Assembly: GCF_051014685.1 (NCBI RefSeq)
Contig: NW_027478514.1
Span: forward strand, 743,281 to 807,280
Source: Ptiloglossa arizonensis
Taxonomy: Eukaryota; Arthropoda; Insecta; Hymenoptera; Colletidae
Direction of reading: 5' to 3'
DNA length: 64,000 nt
Numbering within the stretch: the first letter of the stretch is position 1; every line of letters begins with the position of its first letter. Below are positions 12,600 to 25,618 of this stretch, piece after piece. The notes beneath the pieces were generated by a model. That model was not told where the DNA came from, made no database searches, and saw only the letters and a program-made list of their open reading frames with translations. The position numbers were made by a program, and so were the translations under genes.

Positions 12600-13050
12600 G
12601 TTTCTACTTTCAGATGCAACTGGAATTTCTCGAGTTCGTCAATTCGTTCGCGAGATAAGGGAGTTTGAATTTAAGGAATGGTTGAGAAACCATCAAAATT
12701 TTCGCAAGTCTGATACTCGAAACCAATAACTACTATGGCCTAGGGCAAAAATACACACACCGCTGTAATCGGGCGAGTTTCTGCTTTCAGATGCAACAAG
12801 AATTTCTCGAGTTCGTCAATTCGTTCGCGAGATATGGGAGTTTGAAATTAAGGAATGGTTGAGAAACCATCAAAATTTTCGCAAGTCTGATACTCGAAAC
12901 CAATAACTACTATGGCCTAGGGCAAAAATACACACACCGCTGTAATCGGGCGAGTTTCTGCTTTCAGATGCAACTGGAATTTCTCGAGTTCGTCAATTCG
13001 TTCGCGAGATAAGGGAGTTTGAAATTAAGGAATGGTTGAGAAACCATCAA

Positions 13051-13440
13051 AATTTTCGCAAGTCTGATACTCGAAACCAATAACTACTATGGCCTAGGGG
13101 AAAAGAACACACACCATTGTAATCAGGCGTGTTTCTACTTTCACATGAAACAGGAATTTCTCGAGTTCGTCAATCCGTTAGCGAGATATGGGAGTTTGAA
13201 GTTAGGGAATGGTTGAGAAACCATCAAAATTTTCGCTGATCTGATACTCGAAAACAATAACTGGAATGGCCTAGGGGAAAAGTACACACACCACTGTAAT
13301 CGGGCGTGTTTCTACTTTGAGATGCAACAAGAATTTCTCGAGGTCGTCTATCCGTTCGCCAGATATGGGAGTTAGAAGTGAAGGAATGGTTGAGAAACCA
13401 TCAAAATTTTCGCAAGTCTGATTCCCGAAACCAATAACTA
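13051..13440 (+). repeat. Partial, diverged third copy of the end of the 2300-bp unit
   Basis: Corresponds to 12166-12555 at an offset of 885 bp (5 monomers). It shares the run of variants AAGAACACACACC, CTTTCACATG, GAAGTTAGGG, CGAAAACAATAACTGG, CTCGAGGTCGTC and GTTAGAAGTGAAGG. It has private changes such as AATCAGGCG, CATGAAACAGG, CCGTTAGCGAG, CGCTGATCTG and GTCGTCTATCC, so it is older than the 2300-bp duplication. Confidence 0.7.
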
Positions 13441-13956
13441 CAAAGGCCTAGGGGAAAAATACACATGCCGTTGTAATCGTGCGAGTTTCTACTTTCAGAT
13501 GCAACAGGAATTTCTCGAGTTCGTGGATCCGTTCGCGAGATATAGGAGTTCGAAGTTAAGGAATGGTTGAGAAACCATCAAAATTTTCGCAAGTCTGATA
13601 CTCGAAACCAATAACTACTATGGCCTAGGGGAAAAGTACACAAACCATTGTAATCGGGCGAGTTTCTACTTTCAGATGCAACAGGAATTTTTCGAGTTCG
13701 TCAATCCATTCGCGAGATATGGGAGTTTGAAGTTGAGGAATGTTTGAGGAACCATCAAAATTTTCGCAAGTCTGATTCCCGAAACCAATAACTACAAAGG
13801 CCTAGGGGAAAAATACACATACCGTTGTAATCGGGCGAGTTTCTACTTTCAGATGCAACAGGTATTTCTCGAGATCGTCAATCCGTTCCCAAGATATGGG
13901 AGTTTGAAATTAAGGAATGGTTGAGAAACCATCAAAATTTTCGCAAGTCTGATACT
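13426..13956 (+). repeat. 531-bp, 3-monomer tandem duplication, copy 1
   Basis: Identical to 13957-14487 except for one substitution found by eye: T at 13776 (GATTCCC) against C at 14307 (GACTCCC). Shared rare variants include TTCGTGGATCCG, GATATAGGAGTTCG, AACAGGTATTTCTCGAG and TTCCCAAGATATGG. The length is exactly 3 x 177, so the exchange was in register with no indel. Confidence 0.9.
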
Positions 13957-14487
13957 CGAAACCAATAACTACAAAGGCCTAGGGGAAAAATACACATGCC
14001 GTTGTAATCGTGCGAGTTTCTACTTTCAGATGCAACAGGAATTTCTCGAGTTCGTGGATCCGTTCGCGAGATATAGGAGTTCGAAGTTAAGGAATGGTTG
14101 AGAAACCATCAAAATTTTCGCAAGTCTGATACTCGAAACCAATAACTACTATGGCCTAGGGGAAAAGTACACAAACCATTGTAATCGGGCGAGTTTCTAC
14201 TTTCAGATGCAACAGGAATTTTTCGAGTTCGTCAATCCATTCGCGAGATATGGGAGTTTGAAGTTGAGGAATGTTTGAGGAACCATCAAAATTTTCGCAA
14301 GTCTGACTCCCGAAACCAATAACTACAAAGGCCTAGGGGAAAAATACACATACCGTTGTAATCGGGCGAGTTTCTACTTTCAGATGCAACAGGTATTTCT
14401 CGAGATCGTCAATCCGTTCCCAAGATATGGGAGTTTGAAATTAAGGAATGGTTGAGAAACCATCAAAATTTTCGCAAGTCTGATACT
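13957..14487 (+). repeat. 531-bp, 3-monomer tandem duplication, copy 2
   Basis: Second copy of 13426-13956. It diverges from the start of the unit a little after 14501, where TACTATGG replaces TACAAAGG. The following monomers (14521-15050) resemble 8330-8860 of the 2300-bp unit with scattered changes. Confidence 0.9.
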
Positions 14488-17400
14488 CGAAACCAATAAC
14501 TACTATGGCCTAGGGGAAAGGTACACACAACATTGTAATCGGGCGTGTTTCTACTTTCACATGCAACAGGAATTTCTCGAGATCGTCAATCCGTTCGCCA
14601 GATATGGGAGTTAGAAGTGAAGGAATGGTTGAGAATCCATCAAAATTTTCGCAAGTCTGATTCCCGAAACCAATAACTACAAAGGCCTAGGGGAAAAATA
14701 CACATGCATTTGTAATCGTGCGAGTTTCTACTTTCGGATGCAACAGGAATTTCTCGAGTTCGTCAATCCGTTCGCGAGATATGGGAGTTTGAAGTTAAGG
14801 AACGTTTGAGAAACCATCAAAATTTTCGCAAGTCTGATACTCGAAACCAATAACTACTATGGCCTAGCGGAAAAGAACACACACCATTGTAATCGGGCGT
14901 GTTTCTACTTTCAGATGCAACAGGAATTCCTCGAGATCGTCAATCCGTTCCCGAGATATGGGAGTTTGAAATTAAGGAATGTTTGAGGAACCATCAAAAT
15001 TTTCGCAAGTCTGATTTCCGAAACCAATAACTACAAAGGCCTAGGGGAAAATACACATACCGTTGTAATCGGGCAAGTTACTACTTTCAGATGCAATAGG
15101 AATTTCTCGAGTTCGTCAATCCGTTCGCGAGATATGGGAGTTTGTAGTTAAGGAACGTTTGAGAAACGATCAAAATTTTCGCAAGTCTGATACTCGAAAC
15201 CAATAACTACTATGGCCTAGGGCAAAAATACACACACCGCTGTAATCGGGCGAGGTTCTGCTTTCAGGTGCAACAGGAAATTCTCGAGTTCGTCAATCCG
15301 TTCTCGAGATATGGGAGTTTGAAGTTATGGAATGGTTGAGAAACCATCAAAATTTTCGCTGGTCTGAAACTCGAAACCAATAACTGGAATGGCCTAGGGC
15401 AAAAATACACACACCATTGTAATCGGGCGAGTTTCTGCTTTGAGATGCATTAGGAATTTCTCGTGGTCGTCAATCCGTTCGCGAGATATGGGAGTTTGAA
15501 GTTAAGTAATGGTTGAGAAACCATCAAAATTTTCGCAAGTCTGATACTCGAAACAAATAACTACAAAGGCCTAGGGGAAAAATACACATACCGTTGTAAT
15601 CGGGCTAGTTTCTGCTTTCAGATGCAACAGGAATTTCTCGAGTTCGTCAATCCGTTCGCGAGATATGGGAGTTTGAAATTAAGGAATGGTTGAGAAACCA
15701 TCAAAATTTTCGCAAGTCTGATACTCGAAACCAATAACTAATATGGCCTAGGGCAAAAATACACACACCGCTGTAATCGGGCGAGTTTCTGCTTTCAGAT
15801 GCAACAAGAATTTCGCGAGTTCGTCAATTCGTTCGCGAGATATGGGAGTTTGAAGTTAAGGAATGGTTGAGCAACCATAAAAATTTTCGCATGTCTGATA
15901 CTCGAAACCAATAACTAATATGGCCTAGGGCAAAAATACACACACCGCTGAAATCGGGCGAGGTTCTGCTTTCAGGTGCAACAGGAAATTCTCGAGTTCG
16001 TCAATCCGTTCGCGAGATATGGGAGTTTGAAGTTAAGGAATGGTTGAGAAGCCATCAAAAATTTCGCTGGTCTGATACTCGAAACCAATAACTGGAATGG
16101 CCTAGGGAAGAAGTACACACACAATTGTAATCGGGCGAGTTTCTACTTTCAGATGCAACAGGAATTTCTCGAGTTCGTCAATCCGTTCGCGAGATATGGG
16201 AGTTTGAAGTTAAGGAATGTTTGAGAAACCATCAAAATTTTCGCAAGTCTGATACTCGAAACCCATAACTACTATGGCCTAGGGGAAAAGTACACACACC
16301 ATTGTAATCGGGCGAGTTTCTACTTTCAGATGCAAGAGGAATTTCTCGTGTTCGTCAATCCGTTCGCGAGATATGGGAGTTTGAAGTTAAGGAATGGTTG
16401 AGAAACCATCAAAAATTTCGCTGGTCTGATACTCGAAACCAATAACTGGAATGGCCTACGGGAAAAGTACACACACCATTGTAATGGGGCGAGTTTCAAC
16501 TTTCAGATGCAACAGGAATTTCTCGAGTTTGTCAATCCGTTCGCGAGATATGGGAGTTTGAAATTAAGGAATGGTTGAGAAACCATCAAAATTTTCGCAA
16601 GTCTGATACTCGAAACCAATAACTACTATGGCCTAGGGCAAAAATACACATACCGCTGTAATCCGGCGAATTTCTACTTTCAGATGCAACAAGAATTTCT
16701 CGAGTTCGTCAATCCGTTCGCGAGATATGGGAGTTTGAAGTTAAGGAATGGTTGAGAAGTCATCAAAAATTTCGCTGGTCTGATACTCGAAACCAATAAC
16801 TGGAATGGCCTAGGGAAGAAGTACACACACAATTGTAATCGGGCGAGTTTCTACTTTCAGATGCAACAGGAATTTCTCGAGTTCGTCAATCCGTCCGCCA
16901 GATATGGGAGTTTGAAGTTAAGGAATGTTTGAGATACCATCAAAATTTTCGCAAGTCTGATACTCGAAACCCATAACTACTATGGCCTAGGCGAAAAGTA
17001 CACACACCATTGTAATCGGGCGAGTTTCTACTTTCAGATGCAAGAGGAATTTCTCGTGTTCGTCAATCCGTTCGCGAGATATGGGAGTTTGAGGTTAAGG
17101 AATGGTTGAGAAACCATCAAAATTTTCGCAAGTCTAATGCTCGAAACAAATAACTACAAAGGCCTAGGGGAAAAATACACATACTGTTGTAATCGCGCGA
17201 GTTTCCGCTTTCAGATGAAACAGGAATTTCTCGAGTTCGTCAATCCGTTTGCGAGATATGGGAGTTTGAAGTTAAGGAATGGTTGAGAAACCATCAAAAT
17301 TTCGCTGGTCTGATACTCGAAACCAATAACTGGAATGGCCTAGGGGGAAAGTACACACACCATTGTAATGGGGCGAATTTCTACTTTCAGATGCAACAAG

Positions 17401-17649
17401 AATTTCTCGAGTTTGTCAATCCGTTCGCGAGATATGGGAGTTTGAAGTTAAGGAATGGTTGAGAAGCCATCAAAAATTTCGCTGGTCTGATACTCGAAAC
17501 CAATAAATGGAATGGCCTAGGGAAGAAGTACACACACAATTGTAATCGGGCGAGTTTTCTACTTTCAGATGCAACAGGAATTTCTCGAGTTCGTCAATCC
17601 GTCCGCGAGATATGGGAGTTTGAAGTTAAGGAATGGTTGAGAAACCATC

Positions 17650-18367
17650 AAAAATTTCGCTGGTCTGATACTCGAAACCAATAACTGGAATGGCCTAGGG
17701 GAAAAGTACACACACCATTGTAATGGGGCGAGTTTCAACTTTCAGATGCAACAGGAATTTCTCGAGTTTGTCAATCCGTTCGCGAGATATGGGAGTTTGA
17801 AATTAAGGAATGGTTGAGAAACCATCAAAATTTTCGCAAGTCTGATACTCGAAACCAATAACTACTATGGCTAGGGCAAAAATACACATACCGCTGTAAT
17901 CCGGCGAATTTCTGCTTCCAGATGCAACAAGAATTTCTCGAGTTCGTCAATTCGTTCGCGAGATATGGGAGTTTGAAGTTAAGGAATGGTTGAGCAACCA
18001 TAAAAATTTTCGCATGTCTGATACTCGAAACCAATAAGTACAATGGCGTAGGGGAAAAAATACACATACCTTTGTAATCGGGCGAATTTCTACTTTCAGA
18101 TGAAACAGGAATTTCTCGAGTTCATCAATCCGTTCGCGAGATATGGGAGTTTGAAGTTAGGGAATGGTTCAGAAACCATCAAAATTTTCGCTGGTCTGTT
18201 ACTCGAAACCAATACCTGGAATGGCCTAGGGGAAAAGTACACATACCGTTGAAATCGGGCTAGTTTCTGCTGTCAGATGCAGTAGGAATTTCTCGTGTTC
18301 GTCAATCCCTTCGCGAGATATGGGAGTTAAGTTAAGGAATGGTTGAGAAACCATCAAAATTTTCGCA
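17650..18367 (+). repeat. Four-monomer C segment, copied at 31543 and 38364
   Basis: About 717 bp shared with 31543-32259 at an offset of 13893 (13892 after an extra A near 18060). Diagnostic shared variants are ACTATGGCTAGGGC (1 bp short, 17869), CTGCTTCCAGATGC, CAATAAGTACAATGGCGTAGG, GAGTTCATCAATCC, GGTTCAGAAACC, CTGTTACTCG, CAATACCTGG and TGCTGTCAGATGCAGTAGG. Similarity begins exactly at AAAAATTTCGC, which is also the right side of the 77-bp deletion junction at 31542/31543. Confidence 0.8.
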
Positions 18368-19402
18368 AGTCTGATACTCGAAACCAATAACTACTATGGC
18401 CTAGGGCAAAAATACACACACCGCTGTAATCCGGCGAATTTCTTCTTTCAGATGCAACAAGAATTTCTCGAGTGCGTCAATTCGTTCGCGAGATATGGGA
18501 GTTTGAAGTTAAGGAATGGTTGAGAAACCATCAAAATTTTCGCATGTCTGATACTCGAAACCAATAACTACTATGCCCTAGGGCAAAAATACACACACCG
18601 CTGTAATCGGGCGAGTTACTGCTTTCAGATGCAACAAGAATTTCGCGAGTTCGTCAATTCGTTCGCGAGATATGGGAGTTTGAAGTTAAGGAATGGTTGA
18701 GAAACCATCAAAATTTTCGCAAGTCTGATACTCGAAACCAATAACTACTATGGCCTAGGGCAAAAATACACATACCGCTGTAATCCGGCGAATTTCTTCT
18801 TTCAGATGCAACAAGAATTTCTCGAGTGCGTCAATTCGTTCGCGAGATATGGGAGTTTGCAGATAAGGAATGGTTGAGAAACCATTAAAATTTTCGCATG
18901 TCTGATACTCGAAACCAATAACTACTATGGCCTAGGGCAAAAATACACGTACCCTTGCAATCGGGCGAGTTTCTGCTTTCAGATGGAATAGGAATTTCTC
19001 GTGGTCGTCAATCCGTTCGCGAGATATGGGAGTTTGAAATTAAGTAATGGTTGAGAAACCATCAAAATTTTCGCAAGTCTGATACTCGAAACCAATAACT
19101 GGAATGGCCTAGGGGAAAAGTACACACACCATTGTAATGGGGCGAGTTTCTACTTTCAGAAGCAACAGGAACTTCGCGAGTTCGTTAATCCGTTCGCGAG
19201 ATATGGGAGTTTGAAGTTAAGGAATGGTTGAGAAACCATCAAAAATTTCGCTGGTCTGATACTCGAAACCAATAACTGGAATGGCCTAGGGGAAAAGTAC
19301 ACACACCATTGTAATGGGGCGAGTTTCTACTTTCAGAAGCAACAGGAACTTCGCGAGTTCGTCAATCCGTTCGCGAGATATGGGAGTTTGAATTTAAGGA
19401 AC

Positions 19403-20639
19403 GGTTGAGAAACCATCAAAATTTTCGCTGGTCTGATACTCGAAACCAATAACTGGAATGGCCTAGGGGAAAAGTACACACACCGCTGTAATCGAGCGAG
19501 TTTCTGCTTTCAGATGCAACAAGAATTTCGCGAGTTCGTCAATCCGTTCGCGAGATATGGGAGTTTGAAGTTAAGGAATGTTTGAGAAACCATCAAAATT
19601 TTCGCAAGTCTGATACTCGAAACCCATAACTACTATGGCCTAGGGGAAAAGTACACACACCATTGTAATCGGGCGAGTTTCTACTTTCAGATGCAAGAGG
19701 AATTTCTCGTGTTCGTCAATCCGTTCGCGAGATATGGGAGTTTGAGGTTAAGGAATGGATGAGAAACCATCAAAATTTTCGCAAGTCTAATACTCGAAAC
19801 AAATAACTACAAAGGCCTAGGGGAAAAATACACATACTGTTGTAATCGCGCGAGTTTCTGCTTTCAGATGAAATAGGAATTTCTCGAGTTCGTCAATCCG
19901 TTCGCGAGATATGGGAGTTTGAAGTTAAGGAATGGTTGAGAAACCATCAAAAATTTCGCTGGTCTGATACTCGAAACCAATAACTGGAATGGCCTAGGGG
20001 AAAAGTACACACACCATTGTAATGGGGCGAGTTTCAACTTTCAGATGCAACAGGAATTTCTCGAGTTTGTCAATCCGTTCGCGAGATATGGGAGTTTGAA
20101 ATTAAGGAATGGTTGAGAAACCATCAAAATTTTCGCAAGTCTGATACTCGAAACCAATAACTACTATGGCCTAGGGCAAAAATACACATACCGCTGTAAT
20201 CCGGCGAATTTCTACTTTCAGATGCAACAAGAATTTCTCGAGTTCGTCAATCCGTTCGCGAGATATGGGAGTTTGAAGTTAAGGAATGGTTGAGAAGCCA
20301 TCAAAAATTTCGCTGGTCTGATACTCGAAACCAATGACTGGAATGGCCTAGGGAAGAAGTACACACACAATTGTAATCGGGCTAGTTTCTGCTGTCAGAT
20401 GCAGTAGGAATTTCTCGTGTTCGTCAATCCCTTCGCGAGATATGGGAGTTAAGTTAAGGAATGGTTGAGAAACCATCAAAATTTTCGCAAGTCTGATACT
20501 CGAAACCAATAACTACTATGGCCTAGGGCAAAAATACACACACCGCTGTAATCCGGCGAATTTCTTCTTTCAGATGCAACAAGAATTTCTCGAGTGCGTC
20601 AATTCGTTCGCGAGATATGGGAGTTTGAAGTTAAGGAAT
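19403..20639 (+). repeat. 1237-bp, 7-monomer tandem duplication, copy 1
   Basis: Followed directly by copy 2 (20640-21876). The left edge is set by base 19402 (C in GAACGG) against 20639 (T in GAATGG). The length equals 7 x 177 - 2, and the missing 2 bp are the GGGAGTTAAGTTAAGG monomer within the unit. Shared rare forms include GATGCAAGAGG, CTCGTGTTCGTC, GATGAAATAGG, AATGACTGG and GGGAAGAAG. Confidence 0.88.
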
Positions 20640-21876
20640 GGTTGAGAAACCATCAAAATTTTCGCTGGTCTGATACTCGAAACCAATAACTGGAATGGCC
20701 TAGGGGAAAAGTACACACACCGCTGTAATCGAGCGAGTTTCTGCTTTCAGATGCAACAAGAATTTCGCGAGTTCGTCAATCCGTTCGCGAGATATGGGAG
20801 TTTGAAGTTAAGGAATGTTTGAGAAACCATCAAAATTTTCGCAAGTCTGATACACGAAACCCATAACTACTATGGCCTAGGGGAAAAGTACACACACCAT
20901 TGTAATCGGGCGAGTTTCTACTTTCAGATGCAAGAGGAATTTCTCGTGTTCGTCAATCCGTTCGCGAGATATGGGAGTTTGAGGTTAAGGAATGGATGAG
21001 AAACCATCAAAATTTTCGCAAGTCTAATACTCGAAACAAATAACTACAAAGGCCTAGGGGAAAAATACACATACTGTTGTAATCGCGCGAGTTTCTGCTT
21101 TCAGATGAAATAGGAATTTCTCGAGTTCGTCAATCCGTTCGCGAGATATGGGAGTTTGAAGTTAAGGAATGGTTGAGAAACCATCAAAAATTTCGCTGGT
21201 CTGATACTCGAAACCAATAACTGGAATGGCCTAGGGGAAAAGTACACACACCATTGTAATGGGGCGAGTTTCAACTTTCAGATGCAACAGGAATTTCTCG
21301 AGTTTGTCAATCCGTTCGCGAGATATGGGAGTTTGAAATTAAGGAATGGTTGAGAAACCATCAAAATTTTCGCAAGTCTGATACTCGAAACCAATAACTA
21401 CTATGGCCTAGGGCAAAAATACACATACCGCTGTAATCCGGCGAATTTCTACTTTCAGATGCAACAAGAATTTCTCGAGTTCGTCAATCCGTTCGCGAGA
21501 TATGGGAGTTTGAAGTTAAGGAATGGTTGAGAAGCCATCAAAAATTTCGCTGGTCTGATACTCGAAACCAATGACTGGAATGGCCTAGGGAAGAAGTACA
21601 CACACAATTGTAATCGGGCTAGTTTCTGCTGTCAGATGCAGTAGGAATTTCTCGTGTTCGTCAATCCCTTCGCGAGATATGGGAGTTAAGTTAAGGAATG
21701 GTTGAGAAACCATCAAAATTTTCGCAAGTCTGATACTCGAAACCAATAACTACTATGGCCTAGGGCAAAAATACACACACCGCTGTAATCCGGCGAATTT
21801 CTTCTTTCAGATGCAACAAGAATTTCTCGAGTGCGTCAATTCGTTCGCGAGATATGGGAGTTTGAAGTTAAGGAAT
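20640..21876 (+). repeat. 1237-bp, 7-monomer tandem duplication, copy 2
   Basis: Copy of 19403-20639. One difference seen is GATACACGAAACCC near 20848 against GATACTCGAAACCC in copy 1. Identity with the unit start continues to 21902 and then breaks (GCATGTC against GCTGGTC). Confidence 0.88.
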
Positions 21877-23142
21877 GGTTGAGAAACCATCAAAATTTTC
21901 GCATGTCTGATACTCGAAACCAATAACTACTATGCCCTAGGGCAAAAATACACACACCGCTGTAATCGGGCGAGTTACTGCTTTCAGATGCAACAAGAAT
22001 TTCGCGAGTTCGTCAATTCGTTCGCGAGATATGGGAGTTTGAAGTTAAGGAATGGTTGAGAAACCATCAAAATTTTCGCAAGTCTGATACCCGAAACCAA
22101 TAACTACTATGGCCAGGGCAAAAATACACATACCGCTGTAATCCGGCGAATTTCTTCTTTCAGATGCAACAAGAATTTCTCGAGTGCGTCAATTCGTTCG
22201 CGAGATATGGGAGTTTGAAGTTAAGGAATGGTTGAGAAACCATTAAAATTTTCGCATGTCTGATACTCGAAACCAATAACTACTATGCCCTAGGGCAAAA
22301 ATACACACACCGCTGTAATCGGGCGAGTTACTGCTTTCAGATGCAACAAGAATTTCGCGAGTTCGTCAATTCGTTCGCGAGATATGGGAGTTTGAAGTTT
22401 AGGAATGGTTGAGCAACCATAAAAATTTTCGCAAGTCTGATACTCGAAACCAATAACTACTATGGCCTAGGGCAAAAATACACATACCGCTGTAATCCGG
22501 CGAATTTCTGCTTTCAGATCCAACTAGAATTTCTCGAGTTCGTCAATTCGTTCGCGAGATATGGGAGTTTGCAGATAAGGAATGGTTGAGAAACCATCAA
22601 AATTTTCGCATGTCTGATACTCGAAACCAATAACTACTATGGCCTAGGGCAAAAATACACGTACCCTTGCAATCGGGCGAGTTTCTGCTTTCAGATGGAA
22701 TAGGAATTTCTCGTGGTCGTCAATCCGTTCGCGAGATATGGGAGTTTGAAATTAAGTAATGGTTGAGAAACCATCAAAATTTTCGCAAGTCTGATACTCG
22801 AAACCAATAACTGGAATGGCCTTGGGGAAAAGTACACACACCATTGTAATGGGGCGAGTTTCTACTTTCAGAAGCAACAGGAACTTCGCGAGTTCGTCAA
22901 TCCGTTCGCGAGATATGGGAGTTTGAAGTTAAGGAATGGTTGAGAAACCATCAAAAATTTCGCTGGTCTGATACTCGAAACCAATAACTGGAATGGCCTA
23001 GGGGAAAAGTACACACACCATTGTAATGGGGCGAGTTTCTACTTTCAGAAGCAACAGGAACTTCGCGAGTTCGTCAATCCGTTCGCGAGATATGGGAGTT
23101 TGAATTTAAGGAACGGTTGAGAAACCATCAAAATTTTCGCTG

Positions 23143-25618
23143 GTCTGATACTCGAAACCAATAACTGGAATGGCCTAGGGGAAAAGTACACACACCGCTG
23201 TAATCGAGCGAGTTTCTGCTTTCAGATGCAACAAGAATTTCGCGAGTTCGTCAATTCGTTCGCGAGATATGGGAGTTTGAAGTTAAGGAATGGTTGAGCA
23301 ACCATCACAATTTTCGCAAGTCTGATTCCCGAAACCAATAACTACAGAGGCCAAGGGGAAAAATACACATACCGTTGTAATCGGGCGAGTTTCTACTTTC
23401 AGATGCAACAAGAATTTCTCGAGTTCGTCAATCCGTTCGCCAGATATGGGAGTTTGAAGTTAAGGAATGGTTGAGAAGCCATCAAAAATTTCGCTGGTCT
23501 GATACTCGAAACCAATAACTGGAATGGCCTAGGGAAGAAGTACACACACAATTGTAATCGGGCGAGTTTCTACTTACAGATGCAACAGGAATTTCTCGAG
23601 TTCGTCAATCCGTTCGCGAGATATGGGAGTTTGAAGTTAAGGAATGTTTGAGAAACCATCAAAATTTTCGCAAGTCTGATACTCGAAACCCATAACTACT
23701 ATGGCCTAGGGCAAAAATACACGTACCCTTGCAATCGGGCGAGTTTCTGCTTTCAGATGGAATAGGAATTTCTCGTGGTCGTCAATCCGTTCGCGAGATA
23801 TGGGAGTTTGAAATTAAGTAATGGTTGAGAAACCATCAAAATTTTCGCAAGTCTGATACTCGAAACCAATAACTGGAATGGCCTAGGGGAAAAGTACACA
23901 CACCATTGTAATGGGGCGAGTTTCTACTTTCAGAAGCAACAGGAACTTCGCGAGTTCGTTAATCCGTTCGCGAGATATGGGAGTTTGAAGTTAAGGAATG
24001 GTTGAGAAACCATCAAAAATTTCGCTGGTCTGATACTCGAAACCAATAACTGGAATGGCCTAGGGGAAAAGTACACACACCATTGTAATGGGGCGAGTTT
24101 CTACTTTCAGAAGCAACAGGAACTTCGCGAGTTCGTCAATCCGTTCGCGAGATATGGGAGTTTGAATTTAAGGAACGGTTGAGAAACCATCAAAATTTTC
24201 GCTGGTCTGATACTCGAAACCAATAACTGGAATGGCCTAGGGGAAAAGTACACACACCGCTGTAATCGAGCGAGTTTCTGCTTTCAGATGCAACAAGAAT
24301 TTCGCGAGTTCGTCAATCCGTTCGCGAGATATGGGAGTTTGAAGTTAAGGAATGTTTGAGAAACCATCAAAATTTTCGCAAGTCTGATACTCGAAACCCA
24401 TAACTACTATGGCCTAGGGGAAAAGTACACACACCATTGTAATCGGGCGAGTTTCTACTTTCAGATGCAAGAGGAATTTCTCGTGTTCGTCAATCCGTTC
24501 GCGAGATATGGGAGTTTGAGGTTAAGGAATGGATGAGAAACCATCAAAATTTTCGCAAGTCTAATACTCGAAACAAATAACTACAAAGGCCTAGGGGAAA
24601 AATACACATACTGTTGTAATCGCGCGAGTTTCTGCTTTCAGATGAAATAGGAATTTCTCGAGTTCGTCAATCCGTTCGCGAGATATGGGAGTTTGAAGTT
24701 AAGGAATGGTTGAGAAACCATCAAAAATTTCGCTGGTCTGATACTCGAAACCAATAACTGGAATGGCCTAGGGGAAAAGTACACACACCATTGTAATGGG
24801 GCGAGTTTCAACTTTCAGATGCAACAGGAATTTCTCGAGTTTGTCAATCCGTTCGCGAGATATGGGAGTTTGAAATTAAGGAATGGTTGAGAAACCATCA
24901 AAATTTTCGCAAGTCTGATACTCGAAACCAATAACTACTATGGCCTAGGGCAAAAATACACATACCGCTGTAATCCGGCGAATTTCTACTTTCAGATGCA
25001 ACAAGAATTTCTCGAGTTCGTCAATCCGTTCGCGAGATATGGGAGTTTGAAGTTAAGGAATGGTTGAGAAGCCATCAAAAATTTCGCTGGTCTGATACTC
25101 GAAACCAATGACTGGAATGGCCTAGGGAAGAAGTACACACACAATTGTAATCGGGCTAGTTTCTGCTGTCAGATGCAGTAGGAATTTCTCGTGTTCGTCA
25201 ATCCCTTCGCGAGATATGGGAGTTAAGTTAAGGAATGGTTGAGAAACCATCAAAATTTTCGCAAGTCTGATACTCGAAACCAATAACTACTATGGCCTAG
25301 GGCAAAAATACACACACCGCTGTAATCCGGCGAATTTCTTCTTTCAGATGCAACAAGAATTTCTCGGGTGCGTCAATTCGTTCGCGAGATATGGGAGTTT
25401 GAAGTTAAGGAATGGTTGAGAAACCATCAAAATTTTCGCTGGTCTGATACTCGAAACCAATAACTGGAATGGCCTAGGGGAAAAGTACACACACCGCTGT
25501 AATCGAGCGAGTTTCTGCTTTCAGATGCAACAAGAATTTCGCGAGTTCGTCAATCCGTTCGCGAGATATGGGAGTTTGAAGTTAAGGAATGTTTGAGAAA
25601 CCATCAAAATTTTCGCAA
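23143..25618 (+). repeat. 2476-bp, 14-monomer tandem duplication, copy 1
   Basis: Directly abuts copy 2 (25619-28094). The edge is set by CGCTGGTCTG at 23139-23148 against CGCAAGTCTG at 25615-25624. The length is 14 x 177 - 2, again explained by one GGGAGTTAAGTTAAGG monomer. Both copies carry TTCTCGGGTGCGTC (25363 and 27839), CAGAGGCCAAGGGG, and CTACTTACAGATGC. Confidence 0.88.

Larger units (their letters stand above)
6511..15050 (+). repeat. Block B: satellite family B
   Basis: About 48 monomers marked by ACTACAAAGGCCTAGGGG, GATTCCCGAAACC, GGAACGCTTGAGCAACC, GGAATGTTTGAGGAACC, CTTTCACATGCAAC, CTCGAGATCGTC, AATCGTGCGAG or AATCGTGCGTG, and CACATGCATTTG. These marks are rare or absent in block A. 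The block contains an exact-looking 2300-bp tandem duplication and a 531-bp one. The right edge is gradual: B marks fade between about 15050 and 16050 while C marks such as GAGGTTCTGCTTTCAGGTGC and AAAAATTTCGCTGG appear, so 15050 is approximate. No genes seen. Confidence 0.75.
18917..23711 (+). repeat. About 4.8-kb C block, first copy of a 7250-bp-offset repeat
   Basis: Matches 26167-30962 at offset 7250, becoming 7251 after a 1-bp insertion at about 28265 in the second copy (AATTTTTCGC). Checked correspondences include GATGGAATAGG at 18981/26231 and 22693/29944, and TGTCAGATGCAGTAGG at 20393/27643 and 21630/28881. It includes the entire 1237-bp tandem pair, so that pair was duplicated as a unit and is older than this larger copy. 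Confidence 0.82.

Noticed and set aside
12617..13100. A 354-bp dimer duplication around the CAACTGG and GATAAGGG variants
   Set aside because: Similarity beyond neighbouring monomers lasts only about one unit after 12971, with a GAATTTAAGG/GAAATTAAGG difference, so a separate event is not well supported.
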